This document shows, piece by piece, positions 32,038-39,432 of a stretch of 42,083 nt of DNA (the first letter of the stretch is position 1; each line of letters starts with the position of its first letter). Under the pieces are notes generated by a model. The model was not told the origin of the DNA. It was given only the letters and a program-made list of their open reading frames with translations, and ran no database searches. The translations under genes and the position numbers were made by a program. The stretch lies in assembly GCA_947627925.1 (NCBI GenBank), contig CANQXW010000006.1, positions 1 to 42,083 of the forward strand. The letters run 5' to 3'. Source of the DNA: an uncultured Bacilli bacterium (GTDB lineage Bacteria; Bacillota_I; Bacilli_A; RF39; UBA660).

Positions 32038-33803
32038 AAACCATCACAATTATCACTAGGAGTAGTATTTTCGCTTTTGCTTACATAAACCCAAATTCTA
32101 AAGGATGCTCCTCCTTGGACAGGGGTTCCAGCACTTCTACTTTGACGATAGATAGTACCATCTAAATTATTTTCCGAAACAGTTTCGGTAATTTCTAATT
32201 TAAGATTATTTTCCGAACAGAAATCTTCGACATCTGAAACAGTATAAGTACCATCCGTAAAATCAGGATATGGCTTACCTACTTTAGCCACATAAAGACT
32301 AATACTGGCTCCCTTAGTTAAACTTTCGCCAGGCTCTACGGATTGTCTTACTATTTCATCAGTTTGGAATTCTTCATCATTATCGACTACTTCATCTTCA
32401 ATATTAACAACTAATCCTCTAGCTTCTAGAGCGCCTTTGACTTCTAAATAATTTTTATGGGTATAGTCTTCAATATGAATAGTTTCATCTCCGGTAGAAA
32501 CATAAAGTTTGATTTCCGAACCTTTTTTCCGTTTAGTTCCCGCCAGAGGAGAAGTTTTAACAACATCGCCTACTTCAATTTCTTTGGAAGATACTCCCTC
32601 TTGTTCATCCGAAATGGTAAATCCTTTCTTTTGTAAAATATCAATCGCCTCTTCGGCTTTTTTATTAGTTACATCAGGAACTTCAATAGTTTTGGTATTA
32701 TGCATCGTCATAATTAAGACAAAGACTAAGGTAACTACAATGATGAGTCCCGTAAATATAGAGGCCAATTTAATTAAAATTTTATTTTGCTTTTTCAAAT
32801 CATCACCTGTTATTTTCTTTACCACCACATCTTCTGTTTCAGTACTTTTTATTCTTTCTTTATTATTTCCACTTTTGCCTTCACTATTCTTTTTAGCTTC
32901 TGTTTTAACTTGTTTTATCATTTTAGTATCATCGGATACTTCTTGATATTTTAATTTTATCTTTGGTTCATTAATTCTTTCCGGTTCCAAACAAGTTTTT
33001 AAATCTTCGTGCATTTCTCTCGCATCGCTATAACGATTTTTGGGATTTTTCGCCGTCGCTTTAATAATAATATTTTCCACACTTTGAGGTATATCTGGGT
33101 CTTCTTCCCTAACACTTGGAAGAGGTTCTTTTAAATGTTTAAGGGCTATTTCCACGGCATTATCGCCTTTAAAAGGAAGTTTGCCCGTTAATAATTCATA
33201 AAATAAAATACCAATGGAATAGATATCACTTTGTAAAGTTGCCCCTTTACCACTTGCTTGTTCTGGTGGCAAATAATGAACACTTCCCATAACCGAATTA
33301 GTTTGGGTAAGTTGGGTCGAATTCATCGCCATGGCAATACCAAAATCGGTAATTTTGACTAAGCCATTTTCCAAAATCATGATATTTTGGGGTTTGATAT
33401 CCCGGTGAATGATATAAGAATCATGGGCAACGGAAAGACCATCTGTTATTTGCATGACAATATCTACCGCTTCTCGTACGGTTAATTTGCCTCGCTTTTT
33501 CAGAAGTTGCTTTAAATGGCGTCCTTCAATATATTCCATAACAATATAATATTCCCCATTATCTTCCCCAACATCATAGACTTCCACAATATTAGGATTA
33601 GATAAACTACTCGCCGCTAAAGCTTCTCTTTGAAATCTTCTCACAAATTTCTCATCATTAGCTAAATCGCCTCTTAAAACTTTAACCGCCACATTGCGAT
33701 CAAGAATTGTATCGTAGGCTAAATAAACATTAGCCATTCCCCCTTCACCAATACTTTTTATTACTTGGTAACGGTCACTAATCTTTTGCCCTTTCATTAT
33801 CAT
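32031..33803 (-). CDS. prkC: Serine/threonine protein kinase PrkC with PASTA domains
   Basis: The 590-residue kinase has a Gly loop GEGGMANVY (19-27), Lys41, HRDIKPQN (133-140) and DFG (153-155). The activation loop is rich in Thr/Ser (TQTNSVMGSVHY). A charged juxtamembrane region precedes one helix (about 345-367), and three extracellular PASTA domains follow (about 372-440, 441-510, 511-578). Such kinases sense muropeptides or lipid II and control wall growth and, in Bacillus, spore germination. That suits the sporulation genes nearby. It lies 2 bp after its phosphatase. A short Cys-containing tail (DNCDGLC) ends the protein. Confidence 0.96.
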   Translation of the reverse strand: MIMKGQKISDRYQVIKSIGEGGMANVYLAYDTILDRNVAVKVLRGDLANDEKFVRRFQREALAASSLSNPNIVEVYDVGEDNGEYYIVMEYIEGRHLKQLLKKRGKLTVREAVDIVMQITDGLSVAHDSYIIHRDIKPQNIMILENGLVKITDFGIAMAMNSTQLTQTNSVMGSVHYLPPEQASGKGATLQSDIYSIGILFYELLTGKLPFKGDNAVEIALKHLKEPLPSVREEDPDIPQSVENIIIKATAKNPKNRYSDAREMHEDLKTCLEPERINEPKIKLKYQEVSDDTKMIKQVKTEAKKNSEGKSGNNKERIKSTETEDVVVKKITGDDLKKQNKILIKLASIFTGLIIVVTLVFVLIMTMHNTKTIEVPDVTNKKAEEAIDILQKKGFTISDEQEGVSSKEIEVGDVVKTSPLAGTKRKKGSEIKLYVSTGDETIHIEDYTHKNYLEVKGALEARGLVVNIEDEVVDNDEEFQTDEIVRQSVEPGESLTKGASISLYVAKVGKPYPDFTDGTYTVSDVEDFCSENNLKLEITETVSENNLDGTIYRQSRSAGTPVQGGASFRIWVYVSKSENTTPSDNCDGLC

Positions 33804-33805
33804 AA

Positions 33806-34546
33806 TTATTCACCATTCCTTGAAAGATATGCGATAGAGATGTTATCATTGCCACCTCGAGCATTACATTTTCTAATTAATTTTTCTACTTTTTCATAAG
33901 CGTCTAATTCTTCATCATTTAAAACTTTTTCAATTTGTTCTTCCGTTAACATATTGGTTAACCCGTCGCTACAAAGCATAATAGAATCAAATTCAATATC
34001 AATGACATCAAAAATATCCATATCAACTTTTTCAGCCGCTCCTAAAGCTTTCATTAAAACGTTTTTCTTGGGATGAATCTTGGCTTCTTCTTCGGTTAAA
34101 TTACCAGCATCCACAAGTAAATTAACTAAAGTATGATCATGGGTTACTTTATGAAGTTTATGGTTTTTCATAACAAATCCTGAAGAATCACCAATATTAC
34201 CAAAAATTAAATAATTCTTCGTTAAAAGAGCCACAACTAAAGTTGTTCCTAACCCTTTAGAATCGATATTTTCTTCCCCATATTCTAAAATTTCACCATT
34301 TATTTCATTAATATTATCATTAAGCCAATTGACGGCATCTAATTTTGACCCTATGGAAGGTGTTTCATTAAAACGCTTTCCTAAATGGGATACCGCAATA
34401 CTAGAGGCAACTTCTCCCTTACGATGTCCACCCATGCCATCAGCAACAACAAGTAAGTATTCATTACTATCATTTTTTAAAATTGTAACGCTATCTTCAT
34501 TATGACTTCTAACTCGTCCTGAGTCAGTCATGTAACATGATTCCAT
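33806..34546 (-). CDS. prpC: PP2C-type protein phosphatase PrpC
   Basis: The 246-residue metal-dependent Ser/Thr phosphatase shows all PP2C metal motifs: RSHNEDS, VADGMGGH, GNIGDSSGF, CSDGLTNML and GGNDNISI. It removes the phosphates added by PrkC. AGAGGTG precedes the ATG. It sits 2 bp after rlmN and 2 bp before prkC, the usual order in Bacillota, so it is co-transcribed with both. Confidence 0.96.
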   Translation of the reverse strand: MESCYMTDSGRVRSHNEDSVTILKNDSNEYLLVVADGMGGHRKGEVASSIAVSHLGKRFNETPSIGSKLDAVNWLNDNINEINGEILEYGEENIDSKGLGTTLVVALLTKNYLIFGNIGDSSGFVMKNHKLHKVTHDHTLVNLLVDAGNLTEEEAKIHPKKNVLMKALGAAEKVDMDIFDVIDIEFDSIMLCSDGLTNMLTEEQIEKVLNDEELDAYEKVEKLIRKCNARGGNDNISIAYLSRNGE

Positions 34547-34548
34547 TT

Positions 34549-35559
34549 TTACACCTCTTTACTTCTTAGTTGACCACACGCTGCACTAATCGAATCCCCA
34601 AATTCTTTTCGGACAGTAACATTAATTCCTTGACTAGTTAATGCATCCTTAAATTCTTTTATTCTTGTACTTTTTTTAAATTCTAAATTATTGGTTTCAT
34701 TATATGGTATTAGATTAACATAGACGTTCATTCCTTTTAAAAGATGAGCAAGTTCATATGCACAATCTAAGCTATCATTTACCATATTAAGCATAACATA
34801 TTCTATAGTTATTCGTCTATTAGTTTTTAAAAGATATTTTCTTAAAGACGCCATTAGTTTACTAATATTATACACTTTATTAATCGGCATAATTTTATCT
34901 CTAATGGCATCATTCGGCGCATGCAAACTAACGGCTAAATTAACTTGCAAAGGAAAATTACTAAACTCTTCAATTTTGGGAACTAGCCCACAAGTCGAAA
35001 TAGTTATATGCCTAGAACCAATGGCAAGTCCTTTCGGATAATTAATAATTTTTACAAAGTTAAGCACATTATCATAATTATCAAAAGGTTCGCCAATGCC
35101 CATAACGACTACGCTATTTATTTTATCTTTAATGTCATTTTCAATTAATAAAATTTGTTCCACCATTTCATAGGTTTCTAGACCTCTTACTTTTTTAAGC
35201 CGACCACTTTCACAGAATTTACATCCCATATTGCAACCAACTTCAGAAGAAACGCAGACACTTTTCCCATAATCATGTTCCATTAAAACGGCTTCTATAA
35301 AATTGCCATCTAAAAGTTCAAAAAGATATTTTTTAACTAATGATCCTTCTTCTTTTCTTTTTATCTTAATAAAATCAGTATTAAAATCTTTTTTTAAAGT
35401 CTCTCTTAACTCTTTTTTTAAATTCGTAAAATTAGCAATATCCCATTCTTTATGAATATAAAGCCATTCTAAAACTTGCTCGGCTTTATATTTTTTTTCG
35501 CCGATACTTAAAAAATAGTCTTCCAATGCTTCTTTAGTTAAACTCATTAAATTTCTCAT
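34549..35559 (-). CDS. rlmN: Dual-specificity RNA methyltransferase RlmN
   Basis: The 336-residue radical-SAM enzyme methylates C2 of A2503 in 23S rRNA and A37 in some tRNAs. It has the iron-sulfur CNMGCKFC (Cys109, 113, 116), GIGEPFDNYDNV for SAM binding, and the C-terminal cysteine in AACGQLRS that forms the methyl adduct. Two ATGs are possible (35559, 35547); neither has a clear ribosome site. A TATAGT-like -10 lies only about 20 bp upstream, so the leader may be very short. It heads rlmN-prpC-prkC-rsgA-rpe. Confidence 0.95.
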   Translation of the reverse strand: MRNLMSLTKEALEDYFLSIGEKKYKAEQVLEWLYIHKEWDIANFTNLKKELRETLKKDFNTDFIKIKRKEEGSLVKKYLFELLDGNFIEAVLMEHDYGKSVCVSSEVGCNMGCKFCESGRLKKVRGLETYEMVEQILLIENDIKDKINSVVVMGIGEPFDNYDNVLNFVKIINYPKGLAIGSRHITISTCGLVPKIEEFSNFPLQVNLAVSLHAPNDAIRDKIMPINKVYNISKLMASLRKYLLKTNRRITIEYVMLNMVNDSLDCAYELAHLLKGMNVYVNLIPYNETNNLEFKKSTRIKEFKDALTSQGINVTVRKEFGDSISAACGQLRSKEV

Positions 35560-35611
35560 AATTTAATTTTACTATAAATTGGCCAAAATGTATCTAAAAA
35601 AATGCAATTTC

Positions 35612-35638
35612 AAAAGAAAAAGAGCCGCTGCTCCTTTT
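35612..35638 (-). terminator. Terminator upstream of rlmN
   Basis: On the minus strand AAAAGGAGC pairs fully with GCTCTTTTT (one G-U) and is followed by a T-rich tail. On the plus strand the same position is an A-C mismatch, so the structure belongs to a leftward RNA. Confidence 0.7.
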
Positions 35639-35740
35639 CCCCAAAATTATCAGACATGCGACAAATTATGTCTGAGTGGCCATGTTTTCATGTCTTTAAC
35701 ATCTGACATGATTATAATGGTTAAGAAATTTTTTCTTAAC
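35612..35740 (-). ncRNA. Probable small RNA or attenuated leader upstream of rlmN
   Basis: A good promoter (35747-35775) starts a leftward RNA of about 130 nt that ends at a terminator, 50 bp before rlmN. Three hairpins can be drawn in order: GTTAAGAAA/TTTCTTAAC, TCATGTC/GACATGA (10-base loop) and CAGACAT/ATGTCTG. The last two use the same GACATG word, so alternative pairings are possible. It could be a free small RNA or a leader whose terminator controls the operon. No convincing ORF or known riboswitch was seen. Confidence 0.55.
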
Positions 35741-35746
35741 AACGAA

Positions 35747-35775
35747 AGTATAACACACCCCACATTTTTAATCAA
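35747..35775 (-). promoter_or_regulatory. Sigma-A-type promoter of the small RNA
   Basis: Minus strand TTGATT (35775-35770), 17-bp spacer, TATACT (35752-35747). Confidence 0.7.
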
Positions 35776-35857
35776 GAGTTTTGTCCGAATATATACACAA
35801 TTTATTTTTTCGGTACTTGCAACATTTATAATACGCATAAGTAAAAGGAGTGCAAAA

Positions 35858-36292
35858 ATGGAAAGATTAAGAAATTTAAGAGAAGAGGCAAATTTAACGC
35901 AAGCAGATTTAGCTAAGATAATTGGGATAAAAAGAGCTACTTATACTTCTTATGAGATTGAAAGAGATACTATTCCTATTATTCATTTAAATAGTCTATG
36001 TAATTATTTTGCGGTTTCAATCGATTACGTTTTAGGATTAACTGATAAGAAAAGTTATGATAATTTAAATCCTGAAATTAATAAAGAACTTCTCCATCAA
36101 AGATTAAAAGAACTACGAAAAGAAAACAAAATTACCCAAATCAAGATGGCCCAAATATTAAATATTTCCAGAAGCACATGGACAGGATATGAAAGTTGTA
36201 AATATCAAATACCGACCTTAATACTAGAAGAACTTGGAAGAAGATATCACACTTCAATCGATTATCTTTTAGGAAAAATTGATAAAAATTAA
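35858..36292 (+). CDS. Transcriptional regulator with two tandem XRE-type HTH domains
   Basis: The 144-residue protein is two Cro/C1-type helix-turn-helix units in one chain (about 1-60 and 80-140). The halves are similar: RLRNLREEANLTQADLAKIIGIKRATYTSYE and RLKELRKENKITQIKMAQILNISRSTWTGYE, each ending in SIDYVLGL or SIDYLLGK. No sensor domain is present. The ATG at 35858 has AAAAGGAG upstream; the open frame extends back to 35579 but without coding character. TATAAT is at 35827-35832. Target genes are unknown. Confidence 0.85.
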   Translation: MERLRNLREEANLTQADLAKIIGIKRATYTSYEIERDTIPIIHLNSLCNYFAVSIDYVLGLTDKKSYDNLNPEINKELLHQRLKELRKENKITQIKMAQILNISRSTWTGYESCKYQIPTLILEELGRRYHTSIDYLLGKIDKN

Positions 36293-36302
36293 TAACCCTT
36301 TT

Positions 36303-36331
36303 AACCATAATTTAAGCCTTATCATAAAATA
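36303..36331 (+). promoter_or_regulatory. Sigma-K-like promoter of gerE
   Basis: AAC (36303-36305), 17 bp, CATAAAATA (36323-36331) fits the sigma-K form AC-N16/17-CATANNNTA exactly. In Bacillus subtilis gerE is transcribed by sigma-K, so sequence and known biology agree. Confidence 0.75.
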
Positions 36332-36356
36332 TTATGAAGTATGAAAGGAAGGTTTA

Positions 36357-36563
36357 ATGACTAAAGGGATTTTAACAGCTAGAGAAAAAGAAGTCTTTGA
36401 ACTACTAGTATTAAATAAAACTACTAAAGAAATTGCGGTATTTTTGGGAATTAGTGAAAAGACAGTACGCAATCATATTTCTAATACCATGCAAAAACTA
36501 GGAGTTAAAAGTCGAGCTCAAGCTGTTGTGGAATTATTAAAACTAGGAGAACTATCAATCTAA
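36357..36563 (+). CDS. gerE: Spore-coat transcription regulator GerE (LuxR-type HTH)
   Basis: The 68-residue protein is a bare LuxR/FixJ-type HTH. It matches what I recall of Bacillus GerE (74 residues) over nearly its whole length: LTxRExEVFELLVxxKTTKEIA, ISEKTVRNHISNxMQKLGVK, then RxQAVVELLxxGEL. GerE works in the mother cell late in sporulation, activating or repressing sigma-K coat genes. AAAGGAAGG precedes the ATG, and a sigma-K-like promoter lies upstream. gerM follows after a terminator, as part of a gene neighbourhood shared with Bacillus. Confidence 0.93.
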   Translation: MTKGILTAREKEVFELLVLNKTTKEIAVFLGISEKTVRNHISNTMQKLGVKSRAQAVVELLKLGELSI

Positions 36564-36578
36564 GTTCCTGATACTTTA

Positions 36579-36605
36579 AAGAATGATAAATTTCATTCTT
36601 TTTAA
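36579..36605 (+). terminator. Terminator of gerE
   Basis: AAAGAATGA and TCATTCTTT form a 9-bp stem with a T-rich tail, separating gerE from gerM. Confidence 0.8.
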
Positions 36606-36649
36606 GTTATAAAAAATAAGGAAATAAGTATAATTAATTAGGTGGTTTT

Positions 36650-37582
36650 ATGCTCAAAAGATTAGCCTTAAAAAAGACAATTATTATATCTTTATCTTTT
36701 CTAATTTTACTGATCATCTATTTTTTCCCGAGTAATGAAGCTTATAATATTCACACTACTCTAACCTATACTAATCCTGTTACTATTCCGATTTACCTAG
36801 TGGATGATAATAACTTAGTATCGCGTTTTGAAGTTATTAAAAAAAGTGAGGATATTAATACTTTAATCGAAGAAGTTATCCAAAATTTAACTATTGGAAG
36901 TAACGATACTTCTCATATTCCCAGTAATTTTAAACAAGTAATTCCGGAAGATACCAAAATAATTAATAAAGATTTAACGGATGGTTTATTAAAAATTAAT
37001 TTCTCCAAAGAATTATTAAATGTTGAAGAAGAAAATGAAGAAAAAATGCTCGAAGCTTTAATCTATTCGTTAACGGAAATTAAAGATGTGAAAAAAATTA
37101 TGATTTTTGTCGAAGGAGAGCTTTTAAAAAGTCTTCCCCATAGTGGCAAAACCTTGCCAAATACTTTAGATAGATCTTATGGCATAAATAAAGTCTATGA
37201 ACTAGATAGTATGAAAGATATAACCAAAATAACCACTTATTATGTAAGTAAAATTGATGGGCTATCTTACTTTACGCCACTTACAACCGTGACTAATACC
37301 CAAAATGAAAAAGTCGAAATAATTATTGAAAAGTTAAAAACATCTCCAACTTATGAAACAAATCTGATTAGTTATCTTGCCTCTTCCGCTGAACTATTAA
37401 ATTATGAAATACTAGAAAACTCCATTAATTTAAGTTTTAATAATCAAGTTTTAAATTTAGAAGAAAATAAAATTATCGAAGAAGTAAAATATGCCATTGC
37501 TCTTTCCATCCGAGATACCTATAATATAAATGAAACCATTTTTTATGTTGATGATCAATTAATCGATGCCTTTTTTATCTAG
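36650..37582 (+). CDS. gerM: Sporulation protein GerM (two GerMN domains)
   Basis: The 310-residue protein has an N-terminal membrane helix (about 9-26) and two GerMN domains (about 65-180 and 215-305), the second with ENSINLSFNNQVLNLEE and VKYAIALSIRDTYNINETIFYVDDQ. In Bacillus, GerM is a lipoprotein between mother cell and forespore that helps localise the SpoIIQ-SpoIIIAH channel complex and affects germination. No lipobox Cys is present, so it would be anchored by its helix instead. racE/murI, which lies between gerE and gerM in Bacillus, is missing. AGGTGG precedes the ATG; the upstream GTATAATT could be sigma-A or sigma-E. Confidence 0.88.
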   Translation: MLKRLALKKTIIISLSFLILLIIYFFPSNEAYNIHTTLTYTNPVTIPIYLVDDNNLVSRFEVIKKSEDINTLIEEVIQNLTIGSNDTSHIPSNFKQVIPEDTKIINKDLTDGLLKINFSKELLNVEEENEEKMLEALIYSLTEIKDVKKIMIFVEGELLKSLPHSGKTLPNTLDRSYGINKVYELDSMKDITKITTYYVSKIDGLSYFTPLTTVTNTQNEKVEIIIEKLKTSPTYETNLISYLASSAELLNYEILENSINLSFNNQVLNLEENKIIEEVKYAIALSIRDTYNINETIFYVDDQLIDAFFI

Positions 37583-37607
37583 CCTAGGTAAAAAGGTATT
37601 TTTTTCC

Positions 37608-37636
37608 TTGAAATATTAATAATAATAGTATATAAT
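37608..37636 (+). promoter_or_regulatory. Promoter of tRNA-Arg
   Basis: TTGAAA (37608-37613), 17-bp spacer, TATAAT (37631-37636), about 20 bp before the tRNA. Confidence 0.8.
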
Positions 37637-37656
37637 TTTAATTGTTCCAGAAATCT

Positions 37657-37733
37657 GTTTCCGTAGCTCAGCTGGATAGAGCAATCGCCTTCTAAGCGAT
37701 CGGTCAGGCGTTCGAATCGCCTCGGAAACACCA
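37657..37733 (+). tRNA. tRNA-Arg (anticodon TCT)
   Basis: The cloverleaf is complete: acceptor GTTTCCG/CGGAAAC, D stem GCTC/GAGC, anticodon stem ATCGC/GCGAT with loop CTTCTAA (anticodon TCT at 37691-37693, reads AGA), and T stem AGGCG/CGCCT with TTCGAAT. The discriminator is A and the CCA end is encoded. It stands alone with its own promoter and terminator. Confidence 0.97.
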
Positions 37734-37744
37734 TCTTAAAAATG

Positions 37745-37771
37745 ACACACTTGATAAAAGTGTGTTTTTTT
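37745..37771 (+). terminator. Terminator of tRNA-Arg
   Basis: ACACACTT and AAGTGTGT pair across a 5-base loop, followed by seven T. Confidence 0.9.
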
Positions 37772-37837
37772 ATGAAAAATCGTGCATAAGATAGATATTT
37801 ATGATACAATTTAATTAATATACGAGGTGGCGGAAAA

Positions 37838-38794
37838 ATGAAATTAAAAAAAGGTGTTTTAAGTAAAATTTTGATTGCTCTAGGAATTATTATTTTACTA
37901 GGGGTAGGTATTTATTCCTATGTTAAAATTAAAGCGAAACTCGATTATGAGAAAACTTATGAATACAAACTAATTACTAAAGGATATGAAAAAGATGAGG
38001 CTGTAAAAATAGCCAAAACTTTTAAAGATAAAGAAATTGAATATATTTTAAATCAAGATGTTAATGATATTTATTTAAAAATAGCTAATGATAAATACTT
38101 TATTTATGATAAATTATATGATTATTTAGCTTATCAAGCGGAAAATGAAGATAAAGAAATAAGAGAAATTGTCGAAAGAGTTAATACGAATACTAACAAA
38201 GCATATTATGAAGATGCCACTCCGACTGATATTTCGAAAAAAGAATTGATGCTGGTTAATAAATATACTTATTTAGATGAAACTTATGAACCAGAAGAAT
38301 TAGTTACAATTTCTCAAACTTATTCTTATGGAGATTTAGGTAGCCAAAAAGCGACGCAAAGTACTTATGATGCTTTTCTCAATATGTGGAATGCTTCCCA
38401 TGAGCAAGGATATTATTTAATGGTTAATTCTTCATATCGAACTCATGAAAAACAACAAAGTGTTTATGATGATTATAAAAAATCTTATGGTACAGCCTAT
38501 GCTGATTCTATCGCCGCTCGCCCAGGATACTCTGAACATCAAACCGGTTATACTTTAGATATATTTGAAATGAATACCAGTCAAAAGACATTTCCGGAAA
38601 CTGAATCATATAAGTGGTTAAAAGAAAATGCCCATAAATATGGCTTTATTCAAAGATATCCCGAAGATAAAGTTGATATTACGGGTTATAATTTTGAATC
38701 ATGGCATTATCGCTATGTGGGAGTTGAAGCTGCCACTTATATCTATGAAAATAATATAACTTTTGATGAATATTATGCTTACTTTGTCAAGTAG
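37838..38794 (+). CDS. D,D-carboxypeptidase, M15B family (VanY/DdcB-like)
   Basis: The 318-residue protein has one N-terminal membrane helix (about 9-28), a charged helical linker and a peptidase domain from about 150. Zinc-site motifs are SEHQTGYTLD (His234, Asp241) and ESWHYRYVG (His290). The M15B family trims the terminal D-alanine of peptidoglycan stem peptides outside the membrane. No van resistance genes are present, so it is most likely a housekeeping wall enzyme. GAGGTGG precedes the ATG. A CATANNNTA-type hexamer pair at 37785-37793 hints at sporulation control, but a sigma-A-like TACAAT is also present. Confidence 0.9.
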   Translation: MKLKKGVLSKILIALGIIILLGVGIYSYVKIKAKLDYEKTYEYKLITKGYEKDEAVKIAKTFKDKEIEYILNQDVNDIYLKIANDKYFIYDKLYDYLAYQAENEDKEIREIVERVNTNTNKAYYEDATPTDISKKELMLVNKYTYLDETYEPEELVTISQTYSYGDLGSQKATQSTYDAFLNMWNASHEQGYYLMVNSSYRTHEKQQSVYDDYKKSYGTAYADSIAARPGYSEHQTGYTLDIFEMNTSQKTFPETESYKWLKENAHKYGFIQRYPEDKVDITGYNFESWHYRYVGVEAATYIYENNITFDEYYAYFVK

Positions 38795-38862
38795 GCATTT
38801 TTCATAGGTAAAATATTTAAAAAAAGAAGAATATTTGGTATAATATCTACTAGGTGAAATGT

Positions 38863-39432
38863 GTGAATTATCCCAATCAAATTAAAAAAGAATATCATAA
38901 AAATATCAGCTATGCTAACCGTGGAATGGATTTAGAGCAAATGATTAATGAAGCCAATGAATATTATTTAGAAAAAGATATGGCTTTAATTTATAAAAAA
39001 CCCACTCCCATTGGGATTGTCAAAGTTAGTTATGAAAATAACCAACAAAAAATAAAAGATGCATATTTTGCTACCCAATCAACATTAGATTATAATGGAT
39101 TATATAAAGGAAAATATGTGGAATTTGATGCCAAAAATACTGAATCTAAAACATCGTTTCCCATCATGAATGTTCATAGTCATCAAATTTTACACATTAG
39201 AAGAGTAATAAGACACGGAGGAATCGTTTTCTTAATTATTCGTATTAATGGGTTAATCTATTTGTTAAATGGACCAGATTTTATTGAATTTATTGATCAT
39301 ACGGAAAGAAAAAGCATTCCTTATGCATTTATAAAAGAAAAAGGTTATCTATTAGAATATAATTATAATAAAGGTCTGGATTACTTAAAAATTGTTGATT
39401 TAATTGGAGGATTTACAAATGAAGAAAATTAA
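38863..39432 (+). CDS. recU: Holliday junction resolvase RecU
   Basis: The 189-residue nuclease has NYPNQIKKEY at the N-terminus, SYANRGMDLEQMINEANEYYLEK, and the active-site region ATQSTLDYNGLYKGKYVEFDAKNTESKTSFP with its Asp, Glu and Lys, followed by HSHQILHIRRVIRHGGI. RecU cuts four-way junctions in recombination and chromosome segregation. The GTG at 38863 is chosen: AGGTGA lies just before it and the family starts near YPN. The earlier GTG at 38854 overlaps that site. It overlaps pbp1A by 14 bp, the classic recU-ponA pair of Bacilli. Confidence 0.95.
   Translation: MNYPNQIKKEYHKNISYANRGMDLEQMINEANEYYLEKDMALIYKKPTPIGIVKVSYENNQQKIKDAYFATQSTLDYNGLYKGKYVEFDAKNTESKTSFPIMNVHSHQILHIRRVIRHGGIVFLIIRINGLIYLLNGPDFIEFIDHTERKSIPYAFIKEKGYLLEYNYNKGLDYLKIVDLIGGFTNEEN

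Noticed and set aside
35579-35857. Extension of the double-HTH gene upstream of 35858
   Set aside because: The added residues have no HTH-family similarity, and AAAAGGAG fits only the ATG at 35858. The region is explained by the leftward RNA.
37579-37809. Minus-strand ORF across the tRNA
   Set aside because: It runs through tRNA-Arg and its promoter and terminator and has no ribosome site.
37838-38794. Vancomycin-resistance VanY
   Set aside because: No vanH/A/X or VanRS genes are nearby; M15B enzymes are common housekeeping wall enzymes.
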